Under the pieces are notes generated by a model that saw only the letters and a program-made list of their open reading frames with translations, was not told the DNA's origin and did no database searches. Shown one piece after another: positions 1 through 6,797 of a DNA stretch of 14,528 nucleotides. The translations under genes were made by a program, and so were the position numbers. Each line of letters begins with the position of its first letter. Position 1 is the stretch's first letter. The stretch comes from Bacteroidales bacterium (lineage in GTDB: Bacteria; Bacteroidota; Bacteroidia; Bacteroidales; UBA7960): the NCBI GenBank assembly GCA_003557765.1, contig PWNO01000155.1:1-14528 (forward strand), written 5' to 3'.

Positions 1-2754
1 ATTGCCGCCGCCATTGCCACGTACATCGATGATGAGGGCTTCCTTGCGGAGTTCGGGATAAAAATGTTTCACAAACTCATTCAGGCCACCAGGTCCCATA
101 TCCGGCACATGGATGTAACCGACACGGCCATCTGTAGCCTCATTGACTTTCCGGATGTTTTCCTGTACCCAGTTAAAATAATACAAGTTGGCTTCGTCAG
201 CCACGGGCACTACGATCACGTCACGTGCGCCCTCTTCGCCAGGCAATTCATTCACGGTAAGCTCAACCTGGGTTCCGGCCTTTCCGATCAACGATGCATA
301 TATATTGTCCATCTCCTTGGTGGGCTGACCGTTTACCGCGATGATGTAATCTCCTTCATTCACACTAACACCGATTTCGGTAAGCGGTGAGCGGCGTGAG
401 GAGTTCCAGTTTTCTCCTTCGAGGATCCTGTCGATGCGGTAGTAGCCCGATCCATCCTGGCTGAGTTCAGCTCCGAGAAGCCCCATCGGAATGCGTTCTG
501 TTTGCGGCACATCTCCGCCACCCACATAGGCGTGCCCCACATTTAGCTCACCAACCAATTCGCCCAGGATGTAGGTCAGATCAAAACGGTTATTTACATA
601 ATCAACCAATGGGCGGTATTTTTCGTGCATGGCTTCCCAATCCACGCCGTGCATGTTGGGTGCATAGAAAAAGTCGCGCATCTGACGCCAGGTCTCATCA
701 TAGATCTGCTCCCACTCCTTCCGGAGGTTGACCCACACCTTCATATTGGAGGTGTCTACGGGATCTTCGACCTGGAAAGAAGCACGGGGCAGGTCAATGA
801 CTGCATACTGTCCACGGTGGGCGACCAGCATCTTCTGTTTATTGGCACTGATCTGATATCCGGAGATCTGGGCCAGATTGGTTTCCTTTCGCGAATCCAT
901 ATTATACATCATCAGACCACTCCCCCCCCCGTGGGAAGTCTTCATGTAATAAATATTGTTCCCAACGGTTTGAATATTCCAGTAAGTGGCTACGTCTATC
1001 GGCAGGGCAGCGATCCTGTGTTTGATCCCTACCTTGTCAATATCGATGTGCTCTGCATCATCATCGCCATCCTGTTCGTCATTATTATCATTCAGGCTAA
1101 CCTCATCATTGCGCGGTTCAAGGAAAGAAGACACGTCATCGCGCAAGGTGATAAAATACACGCGACTCATGTCCGTGTAGGCATGGTTCCACTCCGTGCG
1201 ACTATAAATGGGGTTGAAGTCACGATTGGAAGAGAAGAACAGGTACTTGCCCTGGTCGCAGAACGACGGACTGCTGGATGCGTACCAGCCACTTGTCACA
1301 GGGAAACAGTCCTCTTTTTCCAGGTTGTAGATATAGATACGGGAGTAGTGTTCCAGTTCGGGGCGTGTCCATGTGATCCAGCGGCTGTCGGGAGCCCAGC
1401 TGTACTGAGTAATTTCACCGGCTTCGGCCTGGTCAACCAGGGTCACCTCTTTGGTATTGATGTCCAGATATTGCAGCCGCAGCTTTTTGTCTGACCACAT
1501 GATTTTCTCCGAATCCGGTGACCAGCTAAGGGAGTATTTATAGGTATCAGCATCCGTGGTCAGCTGGATCTGCTCACCACGGCCGTCCTGGGGAATGATG
1601 TAGATCTCATCTTCGCCGGTAGCGTCAGAAATGAAGGCAATGTATTTGCCATCAGGCGACCAGGTGACATTGCGTTCGTGTATGCCTGATGTTTCGGTAA
1701 GATTTCGGGTAATGCCGCTGGATGCGGGAACACTCCACACATCTCCCCTTGCACCAAATGCTACACGGTTGCCATCAGGGGCCAGTGAAGCCGTGCGAAT
1801 CATCTCCGAGGCATCTTTGCGCTGTTCGCGGCCCAGGGCCAGGTCCTCGGCAATGCGCACATTTATACGTTCCGTGGTTTCACTTTCCAGGTCAAAAACA
1901 TGTAAATAGCCGCCATTTTCGTAAATGATGGCATCATCGCCGAGTGAGGGGAACTTGATGTCAAATTCTTCATAGTGCGTCAGCTTTCTGGTTTGTTCGG
2001 TTTCCATATCATACACAAAGAGGTTCATCCTGCCGTCGCGATCAGAGATAAAATACACCTGGTCATCCACCCACATCGGGAAAATGTCCTGTGCTCCCTC
2101 TGTCTGGGTGAGGTTAACGGTGGTTCTTTCATTCAGGTCATGCAACCACACATCGTCGGCCATCCCACCAGAATAGTATTTCCAGGTACGAAATTCGCGG
2201 AAAACGCGGTTATACACGAAACGGTCACCTGAGTCGTCGAAGCTGATCCAGACACCTTCGGGCACGGGTATTTGTTCAGGCAGACCGCCGTCATTGCTCA
2301 CCGTGAAAAGCTCGCCCTTAAAGGCGTTGAAAGACCGTTTGCGCGTCCGGAAAATGATGTGCTCATCATCCTTCCAACCCATCACGATGTTATTGGGACC
2401 CATACGATCAGACAGATCGTCGCGCCCAAGTGTGGCTGTAAAAGTCAGTCGCTCTGGTACGCCACCTTCTGCGGGCATCAGATACACCTCGGTGTTGCCG
2501 TCGTATTGCCCGGTAAAAGCGATATATTCTCCATCCGGACTGAAGCGGGCAAACATTTTATACCCGGGATGGTTGGTGAGTTTCCTGGCCACACCGCCTT
2601 CACGATGCACAGTGTACAAGTCGCCGGCATAGCTAAAAACCACCTGGTCGCCATGCAGCGCGGGAAAACGCATCAGCCGTGCCTCTTCTGCAGCAACCGG
2701 GCAGAATGAAGCAGCCAGGATGAAAGAAAAAATAAGTAAGGATAGTTTTTTCAT
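1..2754 (-). CDS. Tricorn-protease homologue, exported S41-family peptidase (3' end beyond the window)
   Basis: Open in one frame from the ATG at 2754 to base 1 (918 codons); the C-terminus lies outside the window. Residues 1-22 form a type I signal peptide (MKKLSLLIFSFILAASF, cleavage likely after CPVAA), so the protein should be periplasmic. Residues about 25-600 carry WD40/PD40-type beta-propeller repeats, for example FSPDGEYIAF near 65, WSPDGKYIAF near 364 and WAPDSRWITW, as in the two propellers of tricorn. An acidic linker lies at 555-573. The C1 core holds GHAYV with His741, matching the catalytic His746 of Thermoplasma tricorn. A PDZ-like domain spans about 757-835, and the sequence ends at VRGNGGGN, just before the expected nucleophilic serine. 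Tricorn homologues are usually about 1,070-1,100 residues. Role by family: trimming of peptides. An alternative start six bases upstream (MIMKKL) is equally in frame. Family assignment is firm; the physiological substrate is unknown. Confidence 0.93.
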   Translation of the reverse strand, partial: MKKLSLLIFSFILAASFCPVAAEEARLMRFPALHGDQVVFSYAGDLYTVHREGGVARKLTNHPGYKMFARFSPDGEYIAFTGQYDGNTEVYLMPAEGGVPERLTFTATLGRDDLSDRMGPNNIVMGWKDDEHIIFRTRKRSFNAFKGELFTVSNDGGLPEQIPVPEGVWISFDDSGDRFVYNRVFREFRTWKYYSGGMADDVWLHDLNERTTVNLTQTEGAQDIFPMWVDDQVYFISDRDGRMNLFVYDMETEQTRKLTHYEEFDIKFPSLGDDAIIYENGGYLHVFDLESETTERINVRIAEDLALGREQRKDASEMIRTASLAPDGNRVAFGARGDVWSVPASSGITRNLTETSGIHERNVTWSPDGKYIAFISDATGEDEIYIIPQDGRGEQIQLTTDADTYKYSLSWSPDSEKIMWSDKKLRLQYLDINTKEVTLVDQAEAGEITQYSWAPDSRWITWTRPELEHYSRIYIYNLEKEDCFPVTSGWYASSSPSFCDQGKYLFFSSNRDFNPIYSRTEWNHAYTDMSRVYFITLRDDVSSFLEPRNDEVSLNDNNDEQDGDDDAEHIDIDKVGIKHRIAALPIDVATYWNIQTVGNNIYYMKTSHGGGSGLMMYNMDSRKETNLAQISGYQISANKQKMLVAHRGQYAVIDLPRASFQVEDPVDTSNMKVWVNLRKEWEQIYDETWRQMRDFFYAPNMHGVDWEAMHEKYRPLVDYVNNRFDLTYILGELVGELNVGHAYVGGGDVPQTERIPMGLLGAELSQDGSGYYRIDRILEGENWNSSRRSPLTEIGVSVNEGDYIIAVNGQPTKEMDNIYASLIGKAGTQVELTVNELPGEEGARDVIVVPVADEANLYYFNWVQENIRKVNEATDGRVGYIHVPDMGPGGLNEFVKHFYPELRKEALIIDVRGNGGGN

Positions 2755-2798
2755 GATCATTGGTATTATTTGGTTTATATATTTAGTTTGCAGAAAAA

Positions 2799-2806
2799 CA
2801 AATATA
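2799..2806 (-). promoter_or_regulatory. Probable -7 promoter element for the tricorn-like gene
   Basis: Read on the minus strand this is TATATTTG, an exact fit to the Bacteroidota -7 consensus TAnnTTTG, 44 bases before the ATG at 2754. No convincing -33 TTG/TTTG box was found at the usual 19-21 base distance, so this is a half-match only. Confidence 0.45.
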
Positions 2807-2953
2807 CGGGAATATTGAAAAAAATCAGTAAAAATGTAGCGATGGCTGGCAAAAAACAACAATACCCGTTGTTATAAAAAAAATATAGTGACACATTTTT
2901 TGTTGAACAATTATAGGAAAGAATCGTTATTCTCTAAATAATCAGCGCTTTTC

Positions 2954-2969
2954 TGTGAATGTATTCACA
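2954..2969. promoter_or_regulatory. CRP/FNR-type operator palindrome upstream of the peroxiredoxin gene
   Basis: TGTGAATGTATTCACA is a perfect palindrome apart from its two central bases (7-bp arms). It matches the classical CRP consensus TGTGA-N6-TCACA exactly. It ends 28 bases before the peroxiredoxin ATG and lies in the 243-bp divergent region shared with the tricorn-like gene. Bacteroidota encode many Crp/Fnr-family regulators, so a member of that family is the natural candidate; which one, and whether it activates or represses, cannot be told. A position this close to the start codon would suit repression, or an activator site if the leader is very short. No clear TAnnTTTG promoter for the peroxiredoxin was found. 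Confidence 0.55.
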
Positions 2970-2997
2970 ACATTATAAAACAAAAAAATAATTTATT

Positions 2998-3687
2998 ATG
3001 GAAGAGAACAAAATGATGCAGGAAGTCACAAAATTGCCTTTGATTGGAGATCCCGCACCCAGTTTTCGGGCTAAAACAACGATGGGACCGTTGAATTTTC
3101 CTGAAGATTACAAACGCAAATGGGTTATTTTATTCAGCCATCCGGCGGATTTTACTCCGGTATGTACCACAGAGTTCATGACTTTTGCCACCATGCAGGA
3201 AGATTTTCGCAAGCTGAACACGGAGCTGATCGGACTTTCAATTGACAGTATTTACGCCCACATCGCATGGCTGCGCACCATCAAGGAAAAGATCGAGTTC
3301 AAGGGAATGAAGAACGTGGAAGTGAACTTCCCGGTTATCGAAGACCTGAAAATGGATGTATCCAAAAAATTCGGCATGGTGCAACCCAATGCATCAACCA
3401 CACAGGCGGTACGTGCAGTCTTCATCATGGACCCGGAAGCAATTGTCCGCGCCATCCTGTATTACCCGCTCAGCACAGGACGCAACATGGATGAGATCAA
3501 GCGCATGATCATCGCCATGCAAAAGGCAGATAAGGAACAGATCGCCACTCCAGCAAACTGGCAGCCCGGTGACGACGTGATCATTCCACCTCCAGGGTCC
3601 TGCGGCACCGCCAAAGACCGCGTAGAATCAAAAGATGACGACAAGTATTGCCTCGACTGGTTCATGTGTTTCCGTAAGGAAAAATAG
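2998..3687 (+). CDS. Peroxiredoxin, Prx6/archaeal-type (AhpC/TSA superfamily)
   Basis: 229 residues, the normal size for the Prx6 subfamily. It reduces hydrogen peroxide and organic peroxides through a cysteine thiol, in the cytoplasm (no signal peptide). The active-site loop HPADFTPVC gives Pro49, Thr53 and the peroxidatic Cys56; Arg139 in AVRAVFIMD fits the conserved catalytic arginine. The C-terminal arm follows the usual NWQPGDDVIIPPP segment. It contains Cys202 plus a Cys218-x5-Cys224 pair in YCLDWFMC, like the CxDWWFC end of archaeal thiol peroxidases with resolving cysteines. The start is the ATG at 2998, behind an A/T-rich leader without a Shine-Dalgarno site; a second Met at residue 6 is less likely. 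Transcribed alone: divergent from the tricorn-like gene and closed by a terminator at 3790. The CRP-type palindrome at 2954 suggests regulation. Confidence 0.96.
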   Translation: MEENKMMQEVTKLPLIGDPAPSFRAKTTMGPLNFPEDYKRKWVILFSHPADFTPVCTTEFMTFATMQEDFRKLNTELIGLSIDSIYAHIAWLRTIKEKIEFKGMKNVEVNFPVIEDLKMDVSKKFGMVQPNASTTQAVRAVFIMDPEAIVRAILYYPLSTGRNMDEIKRMIIAMQKADKEQIATPANWQPGDDVIIPPPGSCGTAKDRVESKDDDKYCLDWFMCFRKEK

Positions 3688-3708
3688 ATTTACTTGTTGA
3701 TTAAACAT

Positions 3709-3781
3709 GGTCATATAGAACTTACCATGCAATACACGTTTTAGCGTGTATCAATTGATCAGGCATGGTAAAGTTCATGAC
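3709..3781 (+). repeat. Structured inverted-repeat element (copy 1), possible small RNA or mobile mini-repeat
   Basis: The outer arms are GTCAT (3710-3714) plus GAACTTACCATGC (3718-3730), pairing with GCATGGTAAAGTTC (3763-3776) plus ATGAC (3777-3781), with a three-base bulge and one extra A. Nested inside are ATACACG (3732-3738) and CGTGTAT (3745-3751), a 7-bp hairpin with loop TTTTAG, and a 10-bp palindrome ATCAATTGAT (3750-3759). The element begins 21 bases after the peroxiredoxin stop and ends 8 bases before the terminator stem, so it would be the 3' untranslated region of that transcript. A related sequence lies at 14467-14528. Strand is given in the direction of the peroxiredoxin transcript; the true sense is unknown. 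I do not recognise it as a named RNA family. Confidence 0.6.
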
Positions 3782-3789
3782 GCTTTTTC

Positions 3790-3826
3790 AAGGGGCCGTT
3801 TGCAAAAAAGCAAACGGCCCCTTTTT
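3790..3826 (+). terminator. Rho-independent terminator after the peroxiredoxin gene
   Basis: A perfect 14-bp stem, AAGGGGCCGTTTGC (3790-3803) with GCAAACGGCCCCTT (3810-3823), encloses an AAAAAA loop and runs into a short T tract. It is the strongest hairpin seen in the window. Confidence 0.92.
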
Positions 3827-4084
3827 CGTGAAGGAATCCCTTGAACATTTCTGTAGGTTTTTATGTTTATCAGTTTAGTTTTTTGAAAAAGCAACAAACA
3901 TTTGTTTAATCCAAAAACAATTTTTATCTTTAACTTTCTTTTTTCTATCAGGTCCCTTTAACCACTGTTACGCCACACATGATTCATGCATAGATACTTA
4001 TAGCCGCCATATGAAATGGGTGGGGAGTTCCGAAAATCCATAAGAGTAGGATAAAAACTATTTACAAACAAAAAACAAAGCAAA
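3827..4084. other. AT-rich intergenic stretch between terminator and outer-membrane protein gene
   Basis: The whole non-coding gap after the peroxiredoxin is 3688-4084. Its first part holds the inverted-repeat element and the terminator; this remaining part holds only one promoter candidate (3901-3932) and otherwise no recognisable gene, RNA or repeat. If that promoter is real, the beta-barrel mRNA has a leader of roughly 145 bases, in which I see no riboswitch-like fold. Confidence 0.5.
3901..3932 (+). promoter_or_regulatory. Candidate Bacteroidota promoter for the beta-barrel/Bor-like transcript
   Basis: TTTG at 3901-3904 is followed, after 20 bases, by TATCTTTA at 3925-3932. This fits the -33 TTTG / -7 TAnnTTTG arrangement except for the last base of the -7 element. 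The long distance to the ATG at 4085 lowers confidence. Confidence 0.4.
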
Positions 4085-4600
4085 ATGAAACAAGTGAAAC
4101 GATTTGTAATGCATTTGACATTGGTTGTCGTGCTATCCTTTGCAGGGTTACATCTGCAAGCCCAAAACACCTTTAGTACAGGGCAAATGGCAATTAATGC
4201 CGGGATCTCATACGGTTTTGATGTGGAAGATCTTGGTATAAGAGCCGGACTCACCTATTTTCTGAATGAAAACATGCGGGTTGGAGGCGATTTGACATAC
4301 TGGCTTGTTGACGCACCCAGTGGCTTTTCTTTTACATATCTGGAGATCAATGGTAATTTCAACTACATTTTTTATAATGAAGACGAACTGATGATCTATG
4401 CAATAGGTTCGCTTGGCTTGCACTATGCATCTATTTCTTCTGATTTTGGGGGATCTCATTCAGATACTGACCTTGCTCTTGGATTAGGAGTTGGCGTGGA
4501 GTATAACCTGGGAAGTATCTCACTTTTCGCAGAGCCGAAGCTTTTCCTCAGTGGTTTCGATCAAGCAAAATTCAATATTGGAGTACGTTACTATCTCTAA
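4085..4600 (+). CDS. Small outer-membrane beta-barrel protein
   Basis: 171 residues. Residues 1-26 are a signal peptide (basic MKQVKR, hydrophobic LTLVVVLSFAGL, cleavage after LQA). The rest is made of short alternating beta strands rich in Gly, Tyr and Phe, such as INAGISYGFDV, MRVGGDLTYWL and LGLGVGVEYNLG, ending with FNIGVRYYL. This is the pattern of OmpX/OprF-like 8-stranded barrels (outer-membrane protein beta-barrel domain). No OmpA peptidoglycan-binding domain follows, so it is a bare barrel; the function of such proteins in Bacteroidota is mostly unknown. The ATG at 4085 follows an A-rich leader. The Bor-like gene starts 45 bases downstream with no terminator between, which suggests co-transcription. 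Confidence 0.85.
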   Translation: MKQVKRFVMHLTLVVVLSFAGLHLQAQNTFSTGQMAINAGISYGFDVEDLGIRAGLTYFLNENMRVGGDLTYWLVDAPSGFSFTYLEINGNFNYIFYNEDELMIYAIGSLGLHYASISSDFGGSHSDTDLALGLGVGVEYNLGSISLFAEPKLFLSGFDQAKFNIGVRYYL

Positions 4601-4645
4601 TTCTAACCCATTTTTTCATTCACTAACCCTTAAACGATTTCCATT

Positions 4646-4939
4646 ATGAAAAAAAGACTGATCAATTCCCTGCTGATTGTAGGAGTGGCCATCCTGATGA
4701 CCTCCTGCTACACTTATACATTCAGTGTAGGTGAAGGTGCCCAGACGGGTGTTGAGGTAACCGCTACAAACCATTACCTGATTTACGGCCTTGCGCCCAT
4801 AAACATCTCAGACCCAATTGAAATGGCTGGCGGTGCTGAGCACTTCGATGTACAAATCGAACATACGTTTATCGACGGGCTGCTGAATGCCATTACCTTT
4901 GGCATCTATTCGCCAACGACAACAACAGTCTGGCGATAA
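4646..4939 (+). CDS. Bor-like outer-membrane lipoprotein
   Basis: 97 residues, about the size of phage lambda Bor and E. coli Iss. A lipoprotein signal ends in MTSC with Cys21 as the lipidated residue. The mature part keeps the Bor signature: NHYLIYGLAP (Bor has HHFFVSGIG), then a GGAEH motif (Bor GGAEN), then HTFIDGLLNAITFGIYSPT (Bor TFVNGLLGFITLGIYTP). The two cysteines of lambda Bor next to GGAEN and at the C-terminus are absent here. Bor/Iss proteins are surface-exposed lipoproteins linked to serum resistance in Enterobacteria; in this organism the role is unknown. No charged Bacteroidota surface-export signal follows Cys21. It is the second gene of a likely two-gene unit with the beta-barrel protein, closed by the terminator at 4961. 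Confidence 0.85.
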   Translation: MKKRLINSLLIVGVAILMTSCYTYTFSVGEGAQTGVEVTATNHYLIYGLAPINISDPIEMAGGAEHFDVQIEHTFIDGLLNAITFGIYSPTTTTVWR

Positions 4940-4960
4940 CTTGCCAGGACACAAGCAATC

Positions 4961-4997
4961 AACAGGGAAACCAGCATGGTTTCCCTGTTTGTTTTTT
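4961..4997 (+). terminator. Rho-independent terminator after the Bor-like gene
   Basis: The 12-bp stem AACAGGGAAACC (4961-4972) / GGTTTCCCTGTT (4978-4989) has loop AGCAT and is followed by TGTTTTTT. It lies 22 bases after the Bor-like stop and only 18 bases before the next start codon. Confidence 0.88.
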
Positions 4998-5015
4998 AAC
5001 CAATTTTTTCGAATA

Positions 5016-5225
5016 ATGAAGAAAGGATATCTGATCTCAGGGCTTATCATCGTGTTGCTTTCAGTTGGCAGAGGCATAAACTACCTGACCGACTTCCGTG
5101 AATTGGATCCTGGGCACCAGCAGCTGTTTTATGAATATCACAGTGGCCACCTGATTGGCACGGGAATCATATTCCTGCTCGGCCTGGTGTTGATTTATGC
5201 GGGAGTCAGAAAAAGGAGGAAATAG
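5016..5225 (+). CDS. Small two-helix membrane protein of unknown function
   Basis: 69 residues starting at the ATG of MKKGYLISGL. Helix 1 is about residues 5-18 (YLISGLIIVLLSVG) and helix 2 about 46-63 (LIGTGIIFLLGLVLIYAGV). Between them is a polar loop (TDFRELDPGHQQLFYEYHSGH); the end is basic (RKRRK), which by the positive-inside rule puts both termini in the cytoplasm. The frame stays open upstream to an ATG at 4887, but that longer version runs through the Bor-like gene and the terminator hairpin and has a non-protein-like N-terminus, so the shorter start is chosen. I do not recognise a family. The stop is 8 bases from that of the convergent histidine kinase gene. Its promoter is unclear. 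Confidence 0.7.
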   Translation: MKKGYLISGLIIVLLSVGRGINYLTDFRELDPGHQQLFYEYHSGHLIGTGIIFLLGLVLIYAGVRKRRK

Positions 5226-5233
5226 CCCCTCAA

Positions 5234-6760
5234 CTACTTTTTCAGCATGATCCGGAAAGTGGTGCCATTGTTGATGGCGGAATCTTTTACGAAAAGCTTG
5301 CCGCCATGATACTGTTCAATGATGCGCTTGCTCAGAGACAAGCCCAGGCCCCACCCGCTCTTCTTGCTGGTAAATCCCGGATGAAACACCGCCTTTTGTT
5401 TGGACTGCGGAATCCCTCGACCATCATCCGAGATATCGACCAACACCTGGTCTTCATAATCTTCCAGGGTAATGTATATATTGCCGGATCCATGCATGGC
5501 ATCGATCGCATTTTTGATGATGTTCTCCACAACCCATCCAAAAAGATTGGGATTATGAGGCACTTCCAACGGCTTATCCGGGGATGCCACCTTAATCGAA
5601 ACCTTGCGTGGTGTGCGTAACCGCATATACTCCACTACTTCATCCACAGAGAGCCTGAGGTCTAACATGTGCAACTGGGGTGACGATCCAATCTTGGAGA
5701 AACGCTCGGTAATATCTTCAAGCCGCTTCACATCCTTTGATATTTCCCTTATGGTGTCTTCATCAACTCCTTTCATCTTCAGCAACTCCATCCAGGCAAT
5801 TAACGAGGACAATGGCGTTCCCAGCTGGTGCGCCGTTTCTTTCGACATCCCAACCCATACCTGGTTCTGTTCGGCATTGCGTGCCATGCTGAACAACATG
5901 TAGGCTACGAAAAGAAAAATGCCGATGGCAATGAACTGGGCCAGCGGATAATACCTCAACTGGGTAAGCAGCAGGGAGCTGGTATAATATACATAAGATG
6001 GGCCGTAGTTGGGCAGGCTGACCTCAAGGTATCGATCCTTCCCGGCCATGGAACGAATTAATTCCTGCACCTCCTTGTCATCATCAAAATCCACACCCTG
6101 AATATTTCCATGAGCGATCAGCTCGGACCCGGTGCGATCGACAACAATCACAGGCACATTGGCGGAATTCACCACCAAATCCGAAATAAAGGTGTCGATC
6201 AGGTCATCCAGCAAGATGCGCAGCTCAGTAAATACATTGGAATCTTCATAATACACATATCGGTGCTCCCCATTAATCGGAAAACTCAACGGCGAGTAAG
6301 TGGAAAAAAAGTCGGCCAGCTTACCCGTAAACGTGTCATATTCTGAAAACTGGCCATCCAGGTTGGCTACGCTGATCACCGCGCCTTCTTCATCGGTTAG
6401 CACCAGGGGGATAGTGGTGTTGCTTTGCAGGATATTGATATAAAAGGTCAGGGCATCGCGGTCACTTTCTTGTTCCAGTCTTTCATACACATCCACAAGC
6501 AGGTCCACGCGTTTCTCTTCCTCTCCACGGATTTCTGAGAACAGCCTGTCGCTGTCGCGTAACAGGGTTTCCCTTTTCCGAATAGCATCTGCCCATAGTT
6601 CTACCCGTTGCCGCTCATCGCTGGCTATTTTGCGCACCATGATGTCGGTGTAATAGATCGAGGCCAGCACAATGAGGGCAGCAAAAACCAATAAATAAAG
6701 CTTCCAGCGCTGTTTTCGCGAATAGATCTGAAATCCGGTTATTTTTTTTAGCAACTCCAA
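5234..6760 (-). CDS. Membrane-bound sensor histidine kinase
   Basis: 508 residues. Transmembrane helices at about 21-38 and 272-292 enclose a roughly 230-residue extracytoplasmic sensor region, probably dCache-like in layout but not recognised in sequence. There is no clear HAMP domain. The kinase core follows: H-box KETAHQLGTPLSSL with the phospho-accepting His311, N-box VENIIKNAIDAM (Asn413, Asn417), G1 box DISDDGRGIP (446-451), F region VFHPGFTSKKSG and G2 GWGLGLSLSKRI (469-480). It should autophosphorylate on His311 and pass the phosphate to a response regulator, but none lies in this window, so it is an orphan here. The start is a TTG at 6760, preceded at 5 bases by GGAGG; the next in-frame Met (41) would delete the first helix. 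The promoter is probably at 6798-6805. Confidence 0.93.
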   Translation of the reverse strand: MELLKKITGFQIYSRKQRWKLYLLVFAALIVLASIYYTDIMVRKIASDERQRVELWADAIRKRETLLRDSDRLFSEIRGEEEKRVDLLVDVYERLEQESDRDALTFYINILQSNTTIPLVLTDEEGAVISVANLDGQFSEYDTFTGKLADFFSTYSPLSFPINGEHRYVYYEDSNVFTELRILLDDLIDTFISDLVVNSANVPVIVVDRTGSELIAHGNIQGVDFDDDKEVQELIRSMAGKDRYLEVSLPNYGPSYVYYTSSLLLTQLRYYPLAQFIAIGIFLFVAYMLFSMARNAEQNQVWVGMSKETAHQLGTPLSSLIAWMELLKMKGVDEDTIREISKDVKRLEDITERFSKIGSSPQLHMLDLRLSVDEVVEYMRLRTPRKVSIKVASPDKPLEVPHNPNLFGWVVENIIKNAIDAMHGSGNIYITLEDYEDQVLVDISDDGRGIPQSKQKAVFHPGFTSKKSGWGLGLSLSKRIIEQYHGGKLFVKDSAINNGTTFRIMLKK

Positions 6761-6765
6761 GTTAA

Positions 6766-6770
6766 CCTCC
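6766..6770 (-). promoter_or_regulatory. Strong Shine-Dalgarno site that fixes the TTG start of the histidine kinase
   Basis: Minus-strand GGAGG stands 5 bases before TTG at 6760. Other genes in the window lack such a site, so here it probably compensates for the non-ATG start. Confidence 0.65.
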
Positions 6771-6797
6771 GCTGATATCTGTACAATTTGTCAGGTC

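Noticed and set aside
922..930. Frameshift at the poly-C tract
   Set aside because: Codon-by-codon reading shows the same minus-strand frame on both sides (YYMKTSHGGGSGLMMYN), so the gene is intact as written.
625..1494. Long plus-strand open frame (289 codons) inside the tricorn-like gene
   Set aside because: The minus strand carries a continuous, clearly homologous protein with propeller, PDZ and His-motif signatures; the plus-strand reading has no recognisable protein features.
2781..2791. Shared 11-mer ATTTAGTTTGC in the leaders of the tricorn-like and NifU-like genes (also 11867-11877)
   Set aside because: Dozens of repeated 11-mers are expected by chance in 14.5 kb read on both strands, and the distance to the presumed -7 elements differs.
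2885..2935. OxyR- or PerR-type site upstream of the peroxiredoxin
   Set aside because: ATAG blocks and a small inverted repeat AGAAT-N4-ATTCT (2920-2933) are present, but their spacing does not match the OxyR pattern and the PerR box is absent.
4887..5015. N-terminal extension of the small membrane protein
   Set aside because: It would overlap the Bor-like gene and cross a terminator hairpin; the internal ATG gives a clean membrane-protein start.
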